A stretch of 64,000 bases of DNA from JBICIG01 sp043101605 (GTDB lineage: Bacteria > Planctomycetota > Phycisphaerae > Phycisphaerales > UBA1924). Under the pieces are notes generated by a model, which saw only the letters and a list, made by a program, of their open reading frames with translations, did not search any database and was not told the origin of the DNA. Shown in pieces: positions 25,961 to 34,927 of this stretch. The translations under genes and the position numbers were made by a program. The stretch is taken from contig JBICIG010000003.1 in assembly GCA_043101605.1 (NCBI GenBank), positions 10,021-74,020 of the forward strand, in the 5' to 3' direction. Each line of letters begins with the position of its first letter. Positions within the stretch are counted from its first letter, which is position 1.

Positions 25961-27370
25961 ATGCGAACCAACGGCAGCACCACCTCGAACACCTCGCCCG
26001 CCCCGTGGACGCCCCACGCCTGGGCCGCCCGCCCCGGCGCGCGCCAGTACGACTACCCCGATCCCGAGGCCCTCGCCCTCGCGCTCGACAAGCTCCGCCG
26101 GCTCCCCCCGCTGGTCACCTCGTGGGAGATCGAGCAACTCCGCCGGCTGCTGGCCGACGCCGAGGAAGGACGCCGGTTCGTCCTCCAGGGCGGCGACTGC
26201 GCCGAGATGCTCGACGAGTGCACCAGCGAGTCCATCGCCAACAAGCTCAAGATCCTCCTGCAGATGTCGCTGGTGCTCGTGCAGGCCTCCAAGAAGCCCG
26301 TTGTCCGCGTCGGGCGCTTCGCCGGGCAGTACGCCAAGCCCCGTTCGAGCCCCACCGAGACCCGCGAGGTCGACGGCTCCTCGGTCACGCTCCCCAGTTA
26401 CTTCGGCGACATGGTCAATCGCCCCGGTTTCACCGTCGCCGAACGCACGCCGGACCCCCACCTGATGGTCCGCGCCCACCAGCACGCGGCGATGACCCTC
26501 AACTTCATCCGCTCGCTGTGCGACGCAGGCTTTGCCGACCTCCACCACCCCGAGTACTGGGACCTCAGCTTCTTCAGCCGCGCCAGCCTCACCCCCGAGG
26601 AACGCGCCCGCTACGAGTCCATGAGCCGCCAACTCGCCGATGCCCTCCGCTTCATGGAAGCGCTCGGCGAGAAGAGCGTCGACGACCTCTCCCGCGTCGA
26701 GTTCTTCACCAGCCACGAGGGGCTCAACCTCGACTACGAATCGGCCATGACCCGCACCGTCCCGAGAAGGGACGGGTGGTACGACCTCTCCTGCCACCTC
26801 CCCTGGATCGGCGAACGCACCCGCTCGCTGTCGGGCGCGCATGTCGAGTTCTTCCGCGGCGTGCGCAACCCCGTCGGGCTGAAGGTCGGGCCCAACGCCG
26901 ACCCGGTCGAACTCGTCCAGGTGCTCGAACGCCTCAACCCCGCCAACGAGCCGGGCAAGGTCGTCCTCATCTCGCGCATGGGCGCGGCGAATGTCCGGGC
27001 CGCCCTCCCCCGGCTCGTCGAGATCGTCCGTGCCGCCGGGCGCCGGGCGCTGTGGGTCTGCGATCCGATGCACGGCAACGCCGAGGTGACCTCCACCGGC
27101 GTCAAGACCCGGTCCTTCTCGGCCGTCCTCGACGACCTCGAGCAGACCTTCGAGGTCCACGCCGCCGCCGGGCGCCCGCTCGGGGGCGTCCACTTCGAAC
27201 TCACCGGCGAAGATGTCACCGAGTGCCTCGGCGGAGCGGCCGGCGTCACCGAGGACGACCTGACCTCCACCAACTACCGCACGCTCTGCGATCCGCGCCT
27301 GAACTACCAGCAGTCGCTCGAGCTCGCGTTCCTCCTCGCCCGCCGATTCGAGGGACAGCCGCACGCCTGA
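25961..27370 (+). CDS. Class II 3-deoxy-7-phosphoheptulonate synthase (DAHP synthase)
   Basis: The 469-residue enzyme condenses phosphoenolpyruvate and erythrose 4-phosphate, the first step of the shikimate pathway. It is the class II (plant/Mycobacterium) type: FVLQGGDCAEMLDECTSES, VVRVGRFAGQYAKPRSSP, HLPWIGERTRSLSGAHVEF, GLKVGP, WVCDPMHGN and GGVHFELTGEDVTEC all match. The ATG at 25961 gives the expected N-terminus. The region between it and the divergent histone-like gene contains an A+T-rich patch near 25858-25880 but no clear -35/-10 pair. Confidence 0.95.
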   Translation: MRTNGSTTSNTSPAPWTPHAWAARPGARQYDYPDPEALALALDKLRRLPPLVTSWEIEQLRRLLADAEEGRRFVLQGGDCAEMLDECTSESIANKLKILLQMSLVLVQASKKPVVRVGRFAGQYAKPRSSPTETREVDGSSVTLPSYFGDMVNRPGFTVAERTPDPHLMVRAHQHAAMTLNFIRSLCDAGFADLHHPEYWDLSFFSRASLTPEERARYESMSRQLADALRFMEALGEKSVDDLSRVEFFTSHEGLNLDYESAMTRTVPRRDGWYDLSCHLPWIGERTRSLSGAHVEFFRGVRNPVGLKVGPNADPVELVQVLERLNPANEPGKVVLISRMGAANVRAALPRLVEIVRAAGRRALWVCDPMHGNAEVTSTGVKTRSFSAVLDDLEQTFEVHAAAGRPLGGVHFELTGEDVTECLGGAAGVTEDDLTSTNYRTLCDPRLNYQQSLELAFLLARRFEGQPHA

Positions 27371-27481
27371 GCCCGCCATTGCCCCGCGCCCCGCCGGTCG
27401 GGATGAAGCGGGTCCGATCACCGGTCGATGAGTCTGGCAAGCCGCGACGCGCCCGCGTCGCCCCAGACCCGGAGACCCGCC

Positions 27482-27820
27482 ATGCTCGGCAACCCCGACA
27501 CCGGAGCCGTCGGCACCGCGCCGCCCGCCCCCCTCCCCTTCGACCGCCGAAACTCCACACGCGTCCGGGCCGCGGGCTCGGCCCTGTTGGCGATCCGCTC
27601 CGAAACCGGCTGGCGCACCCTCATGCCCGTGGAACTCCGCGACGCGAGCCTCGGCGGGCTCGGCGCCACCGCCAGGAACCCGGTCGAACTCGGCGAGACC
27701 ATCGAGCTCTACCGCGATGGCGGGCGATTCCCCCACCTCGTCGGCACCGTTGCTCGCTGCGACAAGATCAACGGGCAGTACCGCCTGGGCATCCGATACG
27801 CCGCCAGCCTCGCTGCGTAA
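27482..27820 (+). CDS. PilZ-domain protein
   Basis: The 112-residue protein has the PilZ pattern: FDRRNSTRVRA at its start (RxxxR), then ELRDASLGGLGA (DxSxxG), then a strand-rich end. PilZ domains bind cyclic di-GMP and regulate motility, adhesion or polysaccharide production. The ATG at 27482 has GGAG nine bases upstream; an in-frame ATG at 27428 would add 18 unremarkable residues. It stands alone, 111 bases after the DAHP synthase gene. Confidence 0.75.
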   Translation: MLGNPDTGAVGTAPPAPLPFDRRNSTRVRAAGSALLAIRSETGWRTLMPVELRDASLGGLGATARNPVELGETIELYRDGGRFPHLVGTVARCDKINGQYRLGIRYAASLAA

Positions 27821-27854
27821 GCCCGCCGCCCCCACACCCGACGCCCGCGCATGC

Positions 27855-28024
27855 GGTGCCGTGGTCTGAGCGAAGCGAAGGCCACGGACGGGCCATGCTC
27901 GTCGATCCCGCACCCCGCTCCATGGCCTTTGGCGCGACGCTCCCCGCACCATGCCACCTTTGGCGAGTCCCGCGTCCCCGATCTCGCTCGGTGCCGTCTC
28001 CGTGCCCTCTGTGTCTCCGTGGTG
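27855..28024. repeat. Dispersed intergenic repeat, copy B
   Basis: Begins GGTGCCGTGGTCTGAGCG and continues AAGCGAAGGCCACGG, which makes a fuller hairpin than copy A. It ends CTCCGTGCCCTCTGTG followed by TCTCCGTGGTG. It runs up to nine bases from the neuC stop. Short reading frames inside copies A and B give similar peptides, but I take this as shared repeat ancestry, not coding. Confidence 0.75.
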
Positions 28025-28032
28025 CATTCCCC

Positions 28033-29220
28033 TCAATACACGCAGCGCTTCCGCAGCAGCCCGGTATCGAGCGGGTCGATCCCCGCCAGCGCCTCGGCGA
28101 TGCGCGCCCCCGCGCGCCCGTCGCCGTAGGGATGCCCCGCCGAGCCGATCTCCGCCGTCAGCGTTCGCCGGATGCCGCCCTCGATCGCGTCGGCGTGCTC
28201 GCGCGCGACATGCACCACGCCCTCGGGCGTCTCGCGTCCGGCCTGCCGATCGCCGATATCGACGACCCGCACCCCCAGCGCCGACGCCTCGATCAGCCCC
28301 GCGCTGCTGTTGCCCACCAGCACGCCCCCAGCCGCCGCCACGCGTTTGAGCAGCCCGACGAACCGCGACCGGGGTAGGTGCTCGATCGACCGCACCTCCG
28401 AGAGCTGCAGCGCCCGCACAATCCCCTGCCGCCCGGGGTCGAGATTCGGCGCCAGCGCCACCACCCGCCGCCCGCGCACCGCCTCGAGGATCGCGCACGC
28501 CGCCGACTCCTCTTCCTCGGCGTGCCTCCCGATCGGGTGGAACAGCACCACCGTGTCGGGCGACCCGAGTTCCGCGTACGCGTCGTCGTCCATCGGCTCG
28601 ATCGCGCCCAGTTCGTCGATCGCCGGCGAGCCGGTCACGCGCACCATCTCCGCCCGCTCGCCCATCCGCCGGATCCGTTCGGCGCTCCGCTCGGTGGCGG
28701 CGCAGTGCAAATGCGCCAGCTTGGTGATCGCGTGCCGCATCGATTCATCGCTCACGCCCTCGGCCCGGTCGCCGCCGTGGATGTGGCACAGCGCCCGCCC
28801 CCCGATCGCCGCCGCCGTCGCCGCCGCGAACGCCTCGATGCGATCGCCCAGCACCACGACCCAATCGGGCGCGATCCGCTCGAAGCTCCGCCCGAAGCGC
28901 GACACGCCCGCGCCGATCGCCTCGACATCCGCCGCCCGCCCGGTCCGCCCCGCGGTCTGCATCGGGATCGAATCGAAGATCTCGAAGTCGGCCTTCACAT
29001 CGCGAAAGGTCAGCCCGGGCAGCACCAGGTGCGACCCCGCCGCGATCGTCAGCAACTCCAGAGATGGATGGGCCGCGATGGCGCGCATCACCGGGCGCAG
29101 CAGCCCGTAATCGGCGCGCGAACCGGTCACCACCGCCACCCGCCGCGGTCGATCCAGCCCCGCGTCCTCGATCTCCCCCGGGCGGATCGCCGGGTCGCCG
29201 TCCCAACCGTCACCGATCAT
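28033..29220 (-). CDS. neuC: UDP-GlcNAc 2-epimerase, hydrolysing (NeuC type)
   Basis: The 395-residue protein shows VVTGSRADYGLLRPVM, VVLGDRIEAFAAATAA, CHIHGGDRAEGVSDESMRHA and LVGNSSAGLIEA, all typical of NeuC/WecB-like enzymes. It would supply ManNAc or a related hexose for nonulosonic acid synthesis. The order with neuB and neuA supports the hydrolysing NeuC type over the WecB type. ATG 29220 has GGAGG six bases upstream. It is the last gene of the operon, 53 bases after neuB. Confidence 0.9.
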   Translation of the reverse strand: MIGDGWDGDPAIRPGEIEDAGLDRPRRVAVVTGSRADYGLLRPVMRAIAAHPSLELLTIAAGSHLVLPGLTFRDVKADFEIFDSIPMQTAGRTGRAADVEAIGAGVSRFGRSFERIAPDWVVVLGDRIEAFAAATAAAIGGRALCHIHGGDRAEGVSDESMRHAITKLAHLHCAATERSAERIRRMGERAEMVRVTGSPAIDELGAIEPMDDDAYAELGSPDTVVLFHPIGRHAEEEESAACAILEAVRGRRVVALAPNLDPGRQGIVRALQLSEVRSIEHLPRSRFVGLLKRVAAAGGVLVGNSSAGLIEASALGVRVVDIGDRQAGRETPEGVVHVAREHADAIEGGIRRTLTAEIGSAGHPYGDGRAGARIAEALAGIDPLDTGLLRKRCVY

Positions 29221-29273
29221 CCGCGTCCTCCGCGATCGCCCGCCAGCAATCCATCGCCGGAGACTACCCCAAG

Positions 29274-30362
29274 TCAGCCGACCAGATCCGCCGCCGCGAG
29301 CGGGTGATCCGCCCTCACCGCGCGCGCGACACGCCGCCCGATCACCGACCCGATCTCAAACGGCGGCAGGCCCGTTCCCGGTCGCTTGACCGTCAGATCC
29401 GCGCGGGCAAGAACCTCGCCCGGATCCAGATCGCGCACCGCGACCAGTGATTGACGGCTCACCCGCTGCACATCCGCCTCGCACGCGATCGGGTGCTTGG
29501 TCGAATCGCCGAGCAGCCGATCGTTCGGCGTGATCTCGATCTCGCCCCGGGCCGCGCGCACATACCGCGCGAAATCCTCCGGCTCGAGCGACGCGGCGTG
29601 ATCCGGGCCGGGCCGCGTGCGGTCGTCGGTGAAGTGCTTCTCGAGGATCGTCGCCCCGCGCGCCCGCGCCACCGCCCCGGTCTCGACCATCGGCGTGTGA
29701 TCGGAGTACCCGACCGGGCAGGGGGCCGCCAACCGCGCGACATCGCCGATCATGTTCAGGTGGGCGTGCTCGGGCGGCGTCGGGTAGCTGCTGATGCAGT
29801 GCAGGAACGCGAGCCGACCGACGGCCTCGGCGAGCCACGCCCGCGCGCGCGCCACCTCGTCCCCCGTCGCCGCCCCGGTGCTGACGATCAGCGGCCGACC
29901 CGTCCCCGCCATCGCTTCGAGCAGCGGGCGGTGGATGACATCGGGCGACGCCGACTTGTACGCGTCCCACGCCACCCGCTCGGCGATCGGCACAAGCTCG
30001 GTGCTGAACACCGTCAGGATCGCGGACAACCCGCGCGCGTGCGCACGCTCGGCGATCCGCTCCAGGTCCCCGATCGGCATCTCCAGCCGACGCAGCATCG
30101 AGAGCGGGTCGGTTTCACCCGCGTGCACCTGGTACGCCGCGAGCCTGGACGCGCCCGACATCAGCCGATCGGTCTCGAAGAACTGCAGCTTGATTGCATC
30201 AGCCCCGGCGTCGGCGGCGAGATCGACCAGCGCCAGCGCGCGCTCGGGTGAACCGTCGTGGTTCACGCCCAACTCGGCGATCACGAACGGGGGCTCGCCC
30301 GGCCCGACGATCCGCTCCCGGACCCCCGCACCGACACGCATGGTCGCCCCGCGCGCGCTCAC
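29274..30362 (-). CDS. neuB: N-acetylneuraminate (nonulosonate) synthase
   Basis: The 362-residue enzyme condenses phosphoenolpyruvate with ManNAc or a modified hexose to form a nine-carbon acid. It has FVIAELGVNHDGS, DAIKLQFFETDRL, YSDHT and EKHFTDDRTRPGPDH, and a C-terminal antifreeze-like SAF domain (SLVAVRDLDPGEVL). The GTG at 30362 overlaps the neuA stop as GTGA, which is why I prefer it to the ATG seven codons in. Product identity (sialic, legionaminic or pseudaminic acid) cannot be told from this gene alone. Confidence 0.92.
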   Translation of the reverse strand: MSARGATMRVGAGVRERIVGPGEPPFVIAELGVNHDGSPERALALVDLAADAGADAIKLQFFETDRLMSGASRLAAYQVHAGETDPLSMLRRLEMPIGDLERIAERAHARGLSAILTVFSTELVPIAERVAWDAYKSASPDVIHRPLLEAMAGTGRPLIVSTGAATGDEVARARAWLAEAVGRLAFLHCISSYPTPPEHAHLNMIGDVARLAAPCPVGYSDHTPMVETGAVARARGATILEKHFTDDRTRPGPDHAASLEPEDFARYVRAARGEIEITPNDRLLGDSTKHPIACEADVQRVSRQSLVAVRDLDPGEVLARADLTVKRPGTGLPPFEIGSVIGRRVARAVRADHPLAAADLVG

Positions 30363-31165
30363 GCCGCAAAGCCGCCCGATGCGTTCATTCCCCCCGCCAA
30401 CCGACGCCGGAGCACCGCGTCGGCGACGACGAGATCAATCGGCGCATCGATGTCGATGACCTCGCCCGGGCCCGTCTCGATGCCGCGCCGGTCGCGCCCG
30501 AAGAACGCGTGCGGGCCCGGCTCAACGCCCGGCACGCCGAGCATGAGCGCCGCGCGGGTCAGCGCGATCACGCCCCCATCGGGCACGAACGCCGGGGGCA
30601 GGTCCTGCCGACGGTAGACGCCGTGGTTGAGCAGCGGGCCCTCCCACGCGCGCACCGCGCCCGTTTCCTCATCCACGCGGGCGGTCCACCAGGGATGATG
30701 CTTGCCGACCCGGCAGTAGCTCTGCACCGAATCGCACCCGGTCGCGGTGAGCCGGTCGATCGCGCGCGCGATGAGATCATCCGGGCGCACCGGGACATTC
30801 GCGTAGAGGATCACGATGGGCTCGTCGAGCAGTCGGCCGGCCTGCTCCTCGATCGCGCGTGCCGCGTGCCGCGCCGCGTCGTCGATGGTTGCGCGGTCGT
30901 CGGCCAGCTCGCCGGGCCGTTGCACGACCTCGGCCCGCATCATCATCGCGATGCGCGCCGCGTCCGGATCGTCGGTCGAAACGACCACGCGGGTCGCGCC
31001 CCGCTGCGCCGCCGCGATCGTCCACGCGATGCAGGGCCAGCCCGCGACGGGCGCGGTGTTTTTTCCCGGCACACCCTTGGAGCCGGCCCGCGCCAGCACG
31101 ATCGCCGTGGCGCGCCGCGGTGAGGTCCCGTTCGGCGGCGATGGTTCGGTTGTTTGTGCGCTCAT
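30359..31165 (-). CDS. neuA: CMP-nonulosonate cytidylyltransferase
   Basis: The 268-residue protein activates the nonulosonic acid with CTP. It has the cytidylyltransferase start ATAIVLARAGSKGVPGKNTAPVAG, shortened here to its key parts ARAGSKGVPGKN, then VVSTDDPDAARIA and DDRATIDDAARHA. The C-terminal DIDAPIDLVVADAVL is also typical. ATG 31165 overlaps the stop of the upstream fusion gene as ATGA, and its own stop overlaps the neuB start, so all three are translationally linked. Confidence 0.85.
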   Translation of the reverse strand: MSAQTTEPSPPNGTSPRRATAIVLARAGSKGVPGKNTAPVAGWPCIAWTIAAAQRGATRVVVSTDDPDAARIAMMMRAEVVQRPGELADDRATIDDAARHAARAIEEQAGRLLDEPIVILYANVPVRPDDLIARAIDRLTATGCDSVQSYCRVGKHHPWWTARVDEETGAVRAWEGPLLNHGVYRRQDLPPAFVPDGGVIALTRAALMLGVPGVEPGPHAFFGRDRRGIETGPGEVIDIDAPIDLVVADAVLRRRLAGGMNASGGFAA

Positions 31166-34100
31166 GCCGCGTGCTCCTGCGTGGTGGTGGCATCGGTCCC
31201 CGGGCGGATCGCCCGCCACAGGCTCTCGATCGGTTCGGCGCTGATCGGCCCGAGGGGCTCGGCGATCGCGTCGCCGACCACAAACCCGTCGCTCTGCACG
31301 CGGATCAGCCCGCGCCCCGGGCGCACGCCCGCGGGCAGGGGAAGGGGCGCGATCCGCTCGCCGAAGATCGGGCGCGGGAGCGCATCGATCACGCACGCGC
31401 CGCAGCGCGACAGCCAGCGGTCGTAGAACGCCTCGATCTCCCCGAGCGTCGCGTCGCAGCGGGTGATGCGCGGCACGATCCAGGGAGTGCCGAACCCGCC
31501 GCGGCGCGACTGCTCGATCAGGCCCTGCAGGTTCGCGAGCACCTCGTCGAAGCGGTCGGCGCCGGTGATCGCGGCGTAGGTCTCGCGCGAGTCGGCGAGA
31601 AGATCGACGCTGATGATGTCGATCGGCGCGCGCGCCAGCGACGCGAGCGTCTCGGCGTTCGCGAGCAGGTCGGTCCGCAGGTGGACCGCCGCCGCGTTCC
31701 GCGCCGCGAGCCGCGCGATGTCGCGCCAGCGCGGGTGCGCCAGCGGATCGCCCGCCCCGCCGAGCGTGACGAACAGGTCGGGCGAGAGGTCGGCCGCGTC
31801 GGCGATCGCACGCTCGGCATCCTCCATCGAGATCGGCGCCCGCTCGGGAGGCTCGGCGATCCCGCGGAGCCAGCTCGAGCGCACACCCGAGGACACCCGC
31901 CCGGTGCAGAGCTCGAGCTCAAGGTGCGTGGGGACGGACTGGGCGAGACCCGCCGCGTGCGACGCGAGCGCCCGCGCGAGCCGCTCGGGGCCCATCGCAT
32001 CGAGTTCGCGCCCGAAGCGGTCGAGGAACGACGCGATCGCGCGCACGCGCCGCGGCGCATCGGCGACGACCCGCATCGCCAGGTCTCGCACGCTCGGCGG
32101 GACCTGCACGCAGTGGCTCTTGGCGATCGGATCGGAGCGGGGCGACGAGGGGTGGTACCCCAGGGTGCCGCCGATCGAGGCGAGCGGGCCCGCGCCGGCG
32201 ATCTGGCTGCCGAGTGACCCGGCGAGGGTGCGGTCGACGACGCAGGTCCCGAGCCCGGGCGCGGCCTGCGAGAAGGTCAGCGGATGCCGTTCGGTTGCTT
32301 CGCGGTAGCGGGCAACGGTCTCGTCGACGAGGGCGGGGTGGACGAGCGTCCAGTCGCCGCCGACCAGAGCGGCGGCATCGGCGTCGAGGTCGCCCAAAGT
32401 GCGCGCGATGAGCGGAAGCGTCGCGACCTCGTCGTAGCAGGTCAGGTTCGCCAGCGAGCCGCGCCAGGAGTTCGGTCCCGCGGCGCGGGCGGCGGCGAAG
32501 GCGTCGTCGAGCCGACCGCGCGACGCCTCGATGATCCGCACGCCGAGCCGCTCGGGGCGACCGCCCAGCAGCGTGCGCACGCGCTCCGGTTGGTCGGTGA
32601 CGATCGCGATGTCGTCGAGTTCGCGGCAGCGGTCGAGGCGGTCGAGCGTGTGCGCCAGGATCGACGCCTCGCCGCGGATCGCGAGCGTCAGGTCGCGGGC
32701 CGAGCCGATCCCGGAGCGGTCGAGATCGGCACGCACGAGCGCGACGACGCGTCGGCGGCGGGGGGCGGCGCTGGCGGGGGTTGGGCGTGCGTCGGCGTCG
32801 TCGGCGCGGTCGCGGGTCAGGCGCGGGCCTCCTCCGAGCATGCGGATCGCGTCGTCGAGCAGCCGCCCGAGTTCGTCGGACGCATCGCCGATCCACGAGA
32901 CATTCCGCTGGTCGCGCTCGATCTGCGCGCGCTGGCGTTCGAGCTTGTCCTCGGTCTCCTGCAGCGCGAGCGAGCGGTCGGCGCGGACGCGGTTGAGCGC
33001 CCCGGCCTGGTTGAGGAACCGGGTGAGGGTGTAGCCGGGCTCGAGCGTGTCGAGTTCGGCGCGCAGGGGCTCGGTCTTGCGGATCAACTCATTGACCCGG
33101 CGGTGGTCGCCGTGGTGCGTCAGCATCGCGTCGAGCAGGTCGGCGGTCTCGCGGCAGAGACGACCGATCCGCCACGCCTGGCGGCGGACCGAGCGCAGAC
33201 GCTCACGGAGGGCCTCGATCGAGCGCGCGCGGGCGGGCGGTTCGGGCGTCTCGGGCCACGCGATCGGGTCGAGCGAGGCGAAGGGTGCGAGCGTCTCGGC
33301 GAGGGTGGCGATGGTGGTGTGCGCCTTGCGCACGCCGCCCTCGGTCGCGTCGATGGTCGAGAGCGAGCGGGCGGCGTCGCGGGCGAACATCTGCTCGAAC
33401 TGCGTGAGGTAGGAGTGCATCTGCTCGTCGGTGTAGATCGGGCGGCCGAGCAGGTCGGTGGTTCGGGTCAGGAGGTGCCGCATGCGCACGATGCGCTCGT
33501 GCTCGAACATCTCCAGCGTGCGGAAGGGGTTGAGCTCGGGCGCCCAGACGCGGTGGATCGAGGCGCCGGCGGCGTAGTACTGCCCGTCGGTGAAGCCCAG
33601 GTCCTGTCCGACGAGGACGACCGGGTCGCACCCCAGGGCGCGGGCGAGTTCGTAGGAGAGGTGGGCGACGGTCGCGCCGGGCTCGAGTTCGCCCCGCTCG
33701 CGCCCGAGCAGCGGGTCGTCCGCGCAGATCGCGTCGAGGCGGTGGTCGCTGACGAGGCGGACGGCGCCCGGGAAGGCTTCGAGCACCGCGGGGCTGACCA
33801 TGGGCTCGGCGACGAGGGTGACGCCGCGGACCTCGTCGGCGGTGAGCCCTTCGAAGAAGCGGCGAGAGATCTCGTGGTGGTCGAGCGCGGTGACGAAGTG
33901 GGGGCGGATGCCGCGGGCCAGCAGCGGCTTGAGGACGGTCTGGGCGGCGATGATCACGACGCGGTCGCGCACGCCGGGGCGGGCGAGGTGATCGATGTTC
34001 CGCTGCAGGCTCGGTCCGGCGGCGACGCAGACCGCCGGTCGCCCGGCGAGCGAGCCGACGAGGTCGGCGATGCCCGGACGCGTCGCGTAGTGGTCGGCGT

Positions 34101-34746
34101 TCATCAGCAGGTTGCGGAGCGTGATGGTCGACTGGACGAGCGTGGTGGTGATGCTGGTGCGCATCGCGCGCACGACGCGGGTGACGGTCTCGGCGAAGGC
34201 GCCGGAGCCGGCAGCGATGCGGGCCTCGCTGGGCGGATGAGCCGCCAGCCGAACGCCCAGCGCCACCAGCCCCTCGAGCCCGGCGAGCCCGGCGGCGAGC
34301 GCGGGCGAGTCGTCGGGTTCGGTGACCAGGACCATCGGCGTGCGCGCCAGCATCGGCGTCAGGTCGATCCGCTCGAAGACGGCGCGGAGGAGGGCGACAT
34401 CGGGCTCGAAGACCGCCAGCACCGAGTACTGAGCCGTGCGCTCGCTCAGGGCGCGCAGATGGTGCCCGAGCCCGAAGCCGGTGATCGCGAGCACGCCGGC
34501 GGCCTGGAGGTCGATGCCCGCGGCGAAGCGTTCGGCTTCGACGCCCGGTCGGCGTCGGCTGGCGAGTTGGCGCCCGGAGCCGTCGCGCGCGGTGATCAGC
34601 CCGTCGTCGGCGCGGGAGAACTGGAGGTCGGTGCGCGGGGCGGCGTGGGCGATGCGCTCGGCCGCCCGCGGGCTGCGGGCGGCGAGGGCCCGGAGATTCG
34701 CCGAGAGAAGGTCCGGATTGGCGGGAATCGGCGTGTCGGGAATCAT
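31162..34746 (-). CDS. Giant Maf/DUF115 - cytidylyltransferase-like - degenerate radical SAM fusion
   Basis: The 1194-residue protein has three parts. Residues about 30-560 are a Maf/DUF115 (6-hydroxymethylpterin diphosphokinase MptE-like) region with CVAAGPSLQRNID near 235, VTALDHHEISRRFF and VLVGQDLGFTDGQYY; Maf proteins attach nonulosonic acids to flagellin. Residues about 660-860 resemble SpsF-type cytidylyltransferases (RGEASILAHTLDRL, DIAIVTDQPERV). Residues about 940-1190 follow a radical SAM/SPASM chain (VTLGGAGDPLAHP, IISVDLLADSRETY), but LELCTGRVSSGV lacks the CxxxCxxC cluster. ATG 34746 has GAGGGAG upstream. It is the first gene of the neuA-neuB-neuC operon. Confidence 0.75.
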   Translation of the reverse strand: MIPDTPIPANPDLLSANLRALAARSPRAAERIAHAAPRTDLQFSRADDGLITARDGSGRQLASRRRPGVEAERFAAGIDLQAAGVLAITGFGLGHHLRALSERTAQYSVLAVFEPDVALLRAVFERIDLTPMLARTPMVLVTEPDDSPALAAGLAGLEGLVALGVRLAAHPPSEARIAAGSGAFAETVTRVVRAMRTSITTTLVQSTITLRNLLMNADHYATRPGIADLVGSLAGRPAVCVAAGPSLQRNIDHLARPGVRDRVVIIAAQTVLKPLLARGIRPHFVTALDHHEISRRFFEGLTADEVRGVTLVAEPMVSPAVLEAFPGAVRLVSDHRLDAICADDPLLGRERGELEPGATVAHLSYELARALGCDPVVLVGQDLGFTDGQYYAAGASIHRVWAPELNPFRTLEMFEHERIVRMRHLLTRTTDLLGRPIYTDEQMHSYLTQFEQMFARDAARSLSTIDATEGGVRKAHTTIATLAETLAPFASLDPIAWPETPEPPARARSIEALRERLRSVRRQAWRIGRLCRETADLLDAMLTHHGDHRRVNELIRKTEPLRAELDTLEPGYTLTRFLNQAGALNRVRADRSLALQETEDKLERQRAQIERDQRNVSWIGDASDELGRLLDDAIRMLGGGPRLTRDRADDADARPTPASAAPRRRRVVALVRADLDRSGIGSARDLTLAIRGEASILAHTLDRLDRCRELDDIAIVTDQPERVRTLLGGRPERLGVRIIEASRGRLDDAFAAARAAGPNSWRGSLANLTCYDEVATLPLIARTLGDLDADAAALVGGDWTLVHPALVDETVARYREATERHPLTFSQAAPGLGTCVVDRTLAGSLGSQIAGAGPLASIGGTLGYHPSSPRSDPIAKSHCVQVPPSVRDLAMRVVADAPRRVRAIASFLDRFGRELDAMGPERLARALASHAAGLAQSVPTHLELELCTGRVSSGVRSSWLRGIAEPPERAPISMEDAERAIADAADLSPDLFVTLGGAGDPLAHPRWRDIARLAARNAAAVHLRTDLLANAETLASLARAPIDIISVDLLADSRETYAAITGADRFDEVLANLQGLIEQSRRGGFGTPWIVPRITRCDATLGEIEAFYDRWLSRCGACVIDALPRPIFGERIAPLPLPAGVRPGRGLIRVQSDGFVVGDAIAEPLGPISAEPIESLWRAIRPGTDATTTQEHAA

Positions 34747-34927
34747 CGGGGCTCCCTCGGGCGTTGAAACGGGGGTCGGCGACGCAACGAAGCGGCCCGG
34801 GGTGTCATCGGCGCGGGGGCGGGATGGGCGGTGAAGAATCCGCCCGAACAAGGGACGCGTAAGGGCCCGGGGCGCAATTCTCGCCTTGGAATCCATGGGC
34901 AAGTGCCCGAAGCGAACGGGAGCAAGC

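Noticed and set aside
24841..28000. Short minus-strand frames in repeat copies A and B giving similar peptides (VAFAxLRPRHR)
   Set aside because: The similarity follows from shared repeat ancestry. The frames lack a start context and differ in length and in most other residues.
25919..28498. Open frame of 859 codons on the minus strand across the DAHP synthase and PilZ genes
   Set aside because: It covers two plus-strand genes with firm motifs and part of neuC in another frame. Its translation is low-complexity Gly/Arg/Ala.
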